Source: CAZEBW01 sp964510205 (lineage in GTDB: Bacteria > Chloroflexota > Anaerolineae > VGOG01). Taken from it: a stretch of DNA of 27,490 bases. The notes under the pieces were generated by a model. It was not told the DNA's origin and made no database searches. It saw nothing but the letters and a program-made list of their open reading frames with translations. Positions 21,685 to 27,490 of this stretch are shown here, in pieces; positions within the stretch are counted from its first letter, which is position 1, and every line of letters begins with the position of its first letter. Location: NCBI GenBank assembly GCA_964510205.1, contig CAZEBW010000049.1, positions 1-27,490 of the forward strand, in the 5' to 3' direction. The translations under genes were made by a program, and so were the position numbers.

Positions 21685-24267
21685 TCAGCACTCCTTCCCC
21701 CAGTTCACCGCCACCAGCATGATGTCCACGATGTCTATGTCGCCGTCGGCGTCCAGATCGTAGGCTGGATTGAAGTCGAGGTCGCCCACGGTGGTATGCC
21801 AGAGGCTGGCCACCAGCATGATGTCGGCGATGTCCACGTCGCAATCGTAATCGAGGTCGCCCGCGAAGGTGAATTCGTCAGCCCCGATGTCCACCACGGC
21901 AACCTCGTCTGAGTCGCCATCCAGGGGGCGGGGATTGCCGTGAATGTCAACCGCCGGCGCGCCACTGGCGGTGCCGGCGTCAATGGCCGGGCTGTCGGCG
22001 GTCAGCTCCATGCCGTAGCGCTGGCCGGAGAGGGAGCCGGCGAGCTTCGGGTCAGCCTGGATGTCGTTGGCGCCGGGCGTGTACAGGCTGTGCTTGGTGT
22101 TGTAGAGAACGCTGTAGTCCGAATCGAACGAGAGATCCGCGCATTCCTCATAGTAAAAGAGGAAAGCTCTATCGTACACAGGAGGGTCATCATTGAGAGC
22201 ATTCCAGTCCCAATCTCCCAGAAAGATGTTGTTGCGTCCGAACAGGACTTCGGAACTGTCGCAGCTATAGCCCTCCCGAGAGCCGGCGCCGACCAGGCCG
22301 TCTCCCTGGCCGTAGAGGGTATTGTTGATCACGGAGACCGTCTCGCCGCCCATAAAGGAGAGTTCCAGGGTGTTGCCCAGGGCGCGGCAGTTGTCCACGT
22401 CGTAGGTGAAGGGCTGGCCCTCGAAGAAGGCGCAGTTCCCCACCAGCACGCTGTTGACCAGCGTCGTCTGACCGGTGACCTTGATCTGGTTGCCGGCGTT
22501 GCCCTCGGCTCGCACACGGTTGATGGTGATGCTGCCGCCCAGGCTGTGATAGAGCAGGTCCAGGCCGTCGGAGGTGTTGTGCAGGAAAGCGGAGTCCTCG
22601 ATGATCCAGTCGCCGCCCGTGGCGCCGGTGCCGACGCCATCACCGTAGCCGCCGGCTGTCTGCGCCCAGCAGCCGGTCGGCTCCTCGCCCGGATAGGTCT
22701 CGCCGCAGCCGTTCCATTCCACCGTCCAGCGACGGAAGGTCATGGTGCCGGAGTTGGAGTCGTCGCCATCAATGTCGCCCTCCCAGCCCACCCAGCCGTT
22801 GCCGGCGATGCGCACGTCCTCCACCGTCCAGTCGGTGAGGCGGCCGGCGTGAACTCCGCCGCTGGCCAGGCCGTGGATGTTGAGGTGGTGGAGATAGACG
22901 TTGGCCGAGTCCTCGGCGTAGAGGCCGATGGCGGCCCAGGGACCGAAGGGGTAGCTCTCGCGCTCGCAGGCCAGGCCGCCGGTGTGGGACTCCACGCAGT
23001 CGGAGTGGTCGGTGATCTCCAGGCAAGCCACCTCGACGTTGCTGGCGTCGGTCAGGTTGACAATGAACCAGGGTCGCTGCGTTCCCCACAGCTCCGGCGG
23101 ATCGGAGCAGCCGCTGTCCCAGCCGGCGCCCAGGATGCGGGTAGGATGGGCCGCATCGGGGCCGCTGGGGATGGGCGGCACGTAGCAGTCCCACGGGTAA
23201 TCGGACTCGCAATTGTCAGCCCCCGGTGCGCCGTAGCCCATCATGTAGCTGCCGGCGCCGATGATGAGGGTGTCGCCGCCGGCGATGCGCGGCGTATCGC
23301 CGGGCGGCAGGGCGCGGAAGGGGTGATCCCAGGCGCAGGGCTGTCCCGTTCCGCTGCCGGGGTAGGGCGCGTCCACCAGGCCCGTGCATTCTTCAGCAGA
23401 GCCGCCGTCGGGGCGCACGTAGTAGGTGGTTGCGCTCGCCTCCCCGTCCCACCCGGACAGCCTGGCTGCCATCCACCAGAAGGCTTTGCCTTTTTGCAGG
23501 CAGTTGAAGCCGTGGGAATGGGCGCAGGAGCCGGGAAGGTCGGTACAGTCGTCAGGGTGGGCGGCGCACCAGGTGTAGCACCAGGAGCAGCTATCGTCTT
23601 CGTCGGGATAGAACGTGCCCTCGGGGTCGTAGCTTTCGATGTCGGCGAAGTCGTAGAGCACTTTGTCGTTGGCGGCGCAGTAGGCGCGAATCTGGTTGTT
23701 GCGGGCATACAGGTTGCCAGCGACGCCGGTTCCATCGAGGTGCCCGGTCATGTACACGAAGGTGACGTCGGGATAATCCGCTTCCAGCCCGCTCATGGCG
23801 TCAAGATAGGCGTTGATCCCGGCCTCTGTGTTGTCGCTGACGCCGCCGCACCACGACCAGACGACCACGTTGGTCTCGGGGGGGCTATCCAGGTAGCTTC
23901 GAGTGGGCGCCACCCAACTGGTGTCCCCGTTGTGGCCCAGGTCATCCCCGTACTCATACATCGTCAGCGTGCCGATGCCCAGGGCGTCCATCCCGCTAAC
24001 CGGCTGGCTGCCGTGGGAGGTATGGCCGTAATAGATATTGAGCTGCGCTTCCGCCTGGTCTATCCAGTACTGGGGCACCTGGTCCAGGTCGGTGGTGGTG
24101 TGGTCAACGATGATGGCCTGCTGCGCCTGGCTGGAAGCCTGTGCCTTCAGGGAGGCGGCGCTGTCAGCCTGGCTGTCCATCAAAAGAAGGCCAAAACAGG
24201 CCAGCAGCATACAGCCAGCGACGAAGAACTCCCTCGCTCTTGGCTTTGATGAAGATACGTTTTCCAT
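21685..24267 (-). CDS. Secreted protein: uncharacterised N-terminal domain, beta-helix, dockerin
   Basis: An 860-residue exported protein. A hydrophobic signal segment (about 14-32) is followed by an unassigned domain (about 50-275) with the conserved-looking motifs IYYGHTSHGSQ (78-88), VYMTGHLDG and CAHSHGFNC and several Cys. Then comes a right-handed beta-helix (about 280-795), opening TYYVRPDGG and closing VDIGADEF, and a dockerin (about 800-860). His/Ser-rich motifs in the first domain hint at a hydrolase, possibly SGNH-like, but I cannot assign it. AGGAGG seven bases before the ATG makes the start firm. It begins 39 bases after the stop of the SGNH gene, so the two are probably co-transcribed. 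Confidence 0.85.
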   Translation of the reverse strand: MENVSSSKPRAREFFVAGCMLLACFGLLLMDSQADSAASLKAQASSQAQQAIIVDHTTTDLDQVPQYWIDQAEAQLNIYYGHTSHGSQPVSGMDALGIGTLTMYEYGDDLGHNGDTSWVAPTRSYLDSPPETNVVVWSWCGGVSDNTEAGINAYLDAMSGLEADYPDVTFVYMTGHLDGTGVAGNLYARNNQIRAYCAANDKVLYDFADIESYDPEGTFYPDEDDSCSWCYTWCAAHPDDCTDLPGSCAHSHGFNCLQKGKAFWWMAARLSGWDGEASATTYYVRPDGGSAEECTGLVDAPYPGSGTGQPCAWDHPFRALPPGDTPRIAGGDTLIIGAGSYMMGYGAPGADNCESDYPWDCYVPPIPSGPDAAHPTRILGAGWDSGCSDPPELWGTQRPWFIVNLTDASNVEVACLEITDHSDCVESHTGGLACERESYPFGPWAAIGLYAEDSANVYLHHLNIHGLASGGVHAGRLTDWTVEDVRIAGNGWVGWEGDIDGDDSNSGTMTFRRWTVEWNGCGETYPGEEPTGCWAQTAGGYGDGVGTGATGGDWIIEDSAFLHNTSDGLDLLYHSLGGSITINRVRAEGNAGNQIKVTGQTTLVNSVLVGNCAFFEGQPFTYDVDNCRALGNTLELSFMGGETVSVINNTLYGQGDGLVGAGSREGYSCDSSEVLFGRNNIFLGDWDWNALNDDPPVYDRAFLFYYEECADLSFDSDYSVLYNTKHSLYTPGANDIQADPKLAGSLSGQRYGMELTADSPAIDAGTASGAPAVDIHGNPRPLDGDSDEVAVVDIGADEFTFAGDLDYDCDVDIADIMLVASLWHTTVGDLDFNPAYDLDADGDIDIVDIMLVAVNWGKEC

Positions 24268-24306
24268 TGCTGATCCTCCTTGTCCCTAGTCCCTTGCCCC
24301 TAGCCC

Positions 24307-25164
24307 CTAGCCACTGCACATTTCCCCCCAATGCACCGCCACCAGCATGATGTCCACGATGTCAATGATGCCGTCGTCGTTCAGGTCGTAGGCCGGGTCG
24401 TAGTCGTCGTCGCCCGCGGCGGTGTGCCAGCGGCTGGCCACCAGCATGATGTCGGCGATGTCCACGACGCAGTCGCAGTTGAGATCGCCGGGGAGGTTGC
24501 AGGGAGGGTCCAGGACCTCGAACCAGTTCTCGGCCATCAGCGCGTATCCCTCGACGTTGGGATGCACGGCGTCGGCCATCAGCGAGGCATCCGCCATGCC
24601 CGTGGCTGGATCGTAGAAATCCTCCCAATTGCTGGTAAACCACAGGTCCACTCCGGTCAGATCGCTCTCCAGACTGTCGTTGTAAACCGACACCCACCAC
24701 GTCGCCGTTTCAGAGATCAGATTGGGAGGGATGGCCGAGACGATGATCTGCGGATGCGAGCCGTCGGGGTTGGTGTGGGCTTTCACGATGTTGACGATCT
24801 CTTGCACCTCGGCCACGGTGCTCTCAATCGTCTGCAACTGGGCCAGATCGTTGCCTCCGACTAACAGCAGCACGTAGTCGGGATTGTCCTGCTCCATCCA
24901 GCCCCGCGTGTGGTCGCGCACCTGGTCGGCTCGCCAGCCGCCCTCCCCGTGGTTGATCACCTCAAAATTGCCGGAGCCGTAGGCTCCATCGAGCATCACT
25001 TGCAGCCGGGCCGGATAGGTGTTCTCCGTCCCGGAGTAGGGGATGCCCTCGGTGATGCTGTCCCCCAGGCAGGACACCACCCAGGTCGGATCGTCCCCTG
25101 AGACGGAGACGGTCACCGCGGCCATCCCGGCTATGAGAAGGATGAGGATGAGCGCCCTTTTCAT
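24307..25164 (-). CDS. Secreted SGNH/GDSL hydrolase with dockerin
   Basis: A 285-residue exported esterase-type enzyme with a signal peptide (MKRALILILLIAGMAAVTVS), an SGNH domain (about 27-222) and a dockerin (about 227-283). Block I is CLGDSITEG with Ser36, the Gly of block II is in NHGEGG, block III is GGND with Asn105, and block V is DAVHPN with Asp198 and His201, so the catalytic set is complete. In carbohydrate-degrading systems such enzymes often remove acetyl groups from polysaccharides; that role is inferred. The start follows GGAGGG by a few bases; a longer upstream frame is coded by intergenic repeat. It lies between two other dockerin genes with short gaps (76 and 39 bases), as in an operon. 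Confidence 0.92.
   Translation of the reverse strand: MKRALILILLIAGMAAVTVSVSGDDPTWVVSCLGDSITEGIPYSGTENTYPARLQVMLDGAYGSGNFEVINHGEGGWRADQVRDHTRGWMEQDNPDYVLLLVGGNDLAQLQTIESTVAEVQEIVNIVKAHTNPDGSHPQIIVSAIPPNLISETATWWVSVYNDSLESDLTGVDLWFTSNWEDFYDPATGMADASLMADAVHPNVEGYALMAENWFEVLDPPCNLPGDLNCDCVVDIADIMLVASRWHTAAGDDDYDPAYDLNDDGIIDIVDIMLVAVHWGEMCSG
24312..24354. repeat. Copy 1 of a 43-bp exact repeat at dockerin 3' ends
   Basis: This stretch covers the last codons of the SGNH gene and part of its dockerin. It is identical to 25246-25288. Similarity continues, with a 7-base gap and three changes, into the non-coding bases after the stop codon (24279-24311 compared with 25219-25245). Confidence 0.85.
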
Positions 25165-25240
25165 GAGTCCCTCCAAGTTCCCCCGAGTTGGGAAATAGGG
25201 ACTAGGGATCAGACAGTCCCTTGTCTCTAGTCCCTTGTCC

Positions 25241-27490
25241 CTAGTCACTGCACATTTCCCCCCAATGCACCGCCACCAGCATGATGTCTACGATGTCTAT
25301 GTCGCCGTCGTCGTCTAGGTCGTGGACCGGGTCGTAGTTCTCCACGCTGTGCCAGCGGCTGGCCACCGCCATGATGTCGGCGATGTCCACGTCGCAATCG
25401 CAGTCCAGGTCATAGCCGGCCACACATTCCCTGAGCGTGCCGGTGTGGGCCAGGGCGTAGGGGCCGCCGTCGGCATCGTCACGATAGGTCTTGAACGTGA
25501 CGCCGTTGGCGTCCACGTTGATCGTGATAAAAGTGCTGCGGGCGCCAGTGTCTCCCTTGCCGCGAGCGTGTCCAGCATCCAACTGCCAGACGTCGTCCAC
25601 TTCAACCGCGCTGTAGCCGTGCGTGTGACCACAGACGTAGGCGACCACCCTCTCGTCCCGCAACAGATTCCAGAAGCGGTCGCGATGGGCCGAGTATTGG
25701 TCCAGGCTGTCGCCCACGTGGCGCGTTCGCCCGTTGTCGGCGTCGGGTTGGACATGGGCAGGCTCGTGGCCGAAGACGAAGACGTGGGTGCGGTCGGTGG
25801 CGCTCAGGTCGTCCACCAGCCAGTCGTAGAGGTGATCGGGCACGTCGCCGCTGGTGGCTGTGTCGCCGCCGCTGTCGCAGTACTCGTTCAGCATCACGAA
25901 GTGGGCGTTCTGGTAGTCGAAGGAGTAGGTGGTCTCCGGGCAGCCCGACGGGCCGGGATTTACGGCCCCGTAGTCGTAGCCGCGCAGCCAGTCCATGTTG
26001 GAGCCGGAATAGGATTCCTGGCCCGCGCCGGGCAGCTCGTGATTGCCGACCACGGGATACCAGGTGTAGGTCGCGCCCAGGATAGAGGTGATGGTCCAGA
26101 GCACGTCGCTGGGGGGATCAATGTCGCCGGGGCTGACCATGAAGGCGCCCCTGCCCCGGCTGGCGATGGCTTCGCAGGCTCCCCTGAAATACTGAGACGA
26201 GTCGTACCCCGGCCCGGAGTATCTCCGCATATCGGCGGTGACGGCAAAGGTGAAGGCATCGTCCCTGCTTTCCTGGCCGCGCAGTTCCAGGTCGAAGCTG
26301 ATGTCGGAGCTGGTCACGGCGCCCTGGTGGATCTCCACCGCCAGGACGTTGGGACCGTCATGGAGAATGCCGGGGTCAACGCTGGTCGTGAAAAACGCCG
26401 ATTCATCGCTGCCGCTGACGGTCGAGGCGGCCAGGGTGGTGTAGCCGATGGCCCCGTTGGGCATGTTGGAGCGGAGAACCTCCGTCCCGTTCAGATAGAC
26501 GACCGCGCCGTCGTCCCTGAGAACGCGGAGGGTCAGGCTCTCGAAGCCCGAGGCGTCCGCCGCGTCGAAGCGGTGGCGGAAATAGGTGGTGATGTGCTTG
26601 TTGTTTGGATCGCCTCCGTAGCTCACCACCGTCGCTTCATCGCCGTCGCCGTAGCCCAGTTGGGCCGCGCCCGACGCCCATCCCGAATCGTCGAAATCGG
26701 GATCGCGCCAGGCCGCGCCCTGGTCGGTGCCGTCGTCCAGGTACTTCCAGGTGGAGCCGGTTGGGACCAGCTCCGTGGAGGTGTCCCGTTCGTAGAAGTA
26801 GACCGGCTGGTAAGCACGCTCGCTGACGGTGAAGTAGCCCAGGATGTTGCTGGCGAAAGCGATGGCCTCACCCTGAGGCTCGACGGCCAGGGGCACTGGG
26901 CAGGCTGGGCCGGAGAAGGCTTCCCACAGGTTCGACCCCGCCGCACGAGGCCAGTAGTAGGCCTGAGAGTAAAGCCGCAGCAGCACGCCATCGCCGGAGG
27001 GGGAGACGTCGCCCCCGGTGACCTGGGCGGGCATTGGAATGCTGTCCACCAGCTCAAGCGTCACCATCACGCCGGGCGTGTGCGGGGCCGGATTGCGGAA
27101 AACGTGGGCCAAGTCCTCGCCAGCGCGGTCCTTGGTCACCAGGAAAAGGTCCCCGCTCAGCGGATCCACCAGCAGCGTCTCGCAATCGTAGACCTCGGGG
27201 CCGGGGTACTGCATGGGCAGGGCGTCCACGTCGTCCAGGTCTACCGTCACCGGCTCCTGCGTGGCGCTGACCAGGGGTTCAGCCACGCGGTAAACGGTCA
27301 CCGACGCACGCTGGCGCGCATTGTCGCCGATGTCGCCGGCGTAGACGTAATCCTGCCCCGCCGTCGGCCCTGGCCCGATGGCGATGTCTTCCCAATCGTT
27401 CGCGCTGGCCCCGACCAGATTGTAGACCCCCAGGTGTCGGCCCTGGATGCTCAGGGCGTAGATGCGGGCCGAGTCGCCGGAGTCGTTGTG
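25241..27490 (-). CDS. Propeller/jelly-roll/metallophosphatase protein with dockerin (5' partial)
   Basis: The frame is open to the right edge, so the N-terminus is missing; the codon at 27299-27301 is an internal Val, not a start. Order of modules: the end of a beta-propeller-like domain (DWEDIAIGPGP, VYAGDIGDNAR, then SGDLFLVTKD), a jelly-roll domain around 26740-26280 (WRDPDFDDSGWASGAAQLG, YFRHRF, VVYLNGTEV), a calcineurin-like metallophosphatase (about 26245-25435) with GDID, GNHE, FGHEP and CGHTHGY, and a dockerin. The metal-binding motifs are intact, so phosphoesterase activity is likely. This set is secreted as a unit and docked by its C-terminus. It is the first visible gene of a run of closely spaced minus-strand genes; its start and promoter are outside. 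Confidence 0.88.
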   Translation of the reverse strand, partial: HNDSGDSARIYALSIQGRHLGVYNLVGASANDWEDIAIGPGPTAGQDYVYAGDIGDNARQRASVTVYRVAEPLVSATQEPVTVDLDDVDALPMQYPGPEVYDCETLLVDPLSGDLFLVTKDRAGEDLAHVFRNPAPHTPGVMVTLELVDSIPMPAQVTGGDVSPSGDGVLLRLYSQAYYWPRAAGSNLWEAFSGPACPVPLAVEPQGEAIAFASNILGYFTVSERAYQPVYFYERDTSTELVPTGSTWKYLDDGTDQGAAWRDPDFDDSGWASGAAQLGYGDGDEATVVSYGGDPNNKHITTYFRHRFDAADASGFESLTLRVLRDDGAVVYLNGTEVLRSNMPNGAIGYTTLAASTVSGSDESAFFTTSVDPGILHDGPNVLAVEIHQGAVTSSDISFDLELRGQESRDDAFTFAVTADMRRYSGPGYDSSQYFRGACEAIASRGRGAFMVSPGDIDPPSDVLWTITSILGATYTWYPVVGNHELPGAGQESYSGSNMDWLRGYDYGAVNPGPSGCPETTYSFDYQNAHFVMLNEYCDSGGDTATSGDVPDHLYDWLVDDLSATDRTHVFVFGHEPAHVQPDADNGRTRHVGDSLDQYSAHRDRFWNLLRDERVVAYVCGHTHGYSAVEVDDVWQLDAGHARGKGDTGARSTFITINVDANGVTFKTYRDDADGGPYALAHTGTLRECVAGYDLDCDCDVDIADIMAVASRWHSVENYDPVHDLDDDGDIDIVDIMLVAVHWGEMCSD
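25246..25288. repeat. Copy 2 of a 43-bp exact repeat at dockerin 3' ends
   Basis: Identical to 24312-24354 and placed at the same position relative to the stop codon of the metallophosphatase gene. A shorter part also matches the ends of the beta-helix gene near 12620-12652. Confidence 0.85.

Noticed and set aside
21940..24249. 769-codon plus-strand open frame opposite the beta-helix dockerin gene
   Set aside because: It is antisense to a gene with signal peptide, ribosome site and recognisable modules. Its Gly/Ala/Val-rich translation is typical of a GC-rich shadow frame.

Overview
This window is GC-rich bacterial DNA, most likely from a Chloroflexota (Anaerolineae-like) organism, probably an uncultivated or environmental lineage. 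The assignment is inferred from several features: TPTPT-type linkers, a tandem dockerin family ending in HWGE-x-C, GC-rich dispersed palindromes between genes, a type A RNase P RNA, and single-span surface anchors without LPXTG motifs. No marker gene proves it.

Left part (1-5070), housekeeping and accessory genes: the end of a FecCD-type metal-chelate or cobalamin ABC importer (permease plus ATPase), a membrane-anchored PDZ protein, an AmmeMemoRadiSam-type radical SAM enzyme, a CooC-type P-loop maturation ATPase, and a complete rnpB gene with a consensus promoter and a bidirectional terminator. Palindromic or inverted-repeat elements sit in nearly every gap.

Central and right part (5122-27490), an almost unidirectional minus-strand cluster of secreted proteins. 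Eight of them carry a two-repeat dockerin module: a papain-family protease with its own chagasin-like inhibitor domain, a C39-like cysteine peptidase, three beta-helix proteins, a GH42-like/GH5 double glycosidase, an SGNH hydrolase, and a propeller/jelly-roll/metallophosphatase protein. Between the two peptidases lies a protein with one cohesin domain, a roughly 140-residue Pro/Thr stalk and a C-terminal membrane anchor. Together they look like a cell-surface cohesin-dockerin system, a minimal cellulosome-like display device that carries peptidases as well as polysaccharide-active enzymes. The only plus-strand genes inside this part are a sugar nucleotidyltransferase (9355-10092) and a hicBA toxin-antitoxin pair (17369-17838).

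Regulation: the cohesin anchor and the C39 peptidase each have a consensus sigma70-type promoter, a GEMM-I (cyclic di-GMP class I) riboswitch and an intrinsic terminator in the leader. Both peptidase genes also have three 11-bp direct repeats of the OmpR/PhoP type upstream. This suggests that cyclic dinucleotide levels, and possibly a two-component regulator, control display of the surface enzymes. The dockerin-coding DNA is nearly identical between several genes, and in two proteins the dockerin lies in the middle of the chain, so the cluster appears to have grown by duplication and recombination at the dockerin segment.
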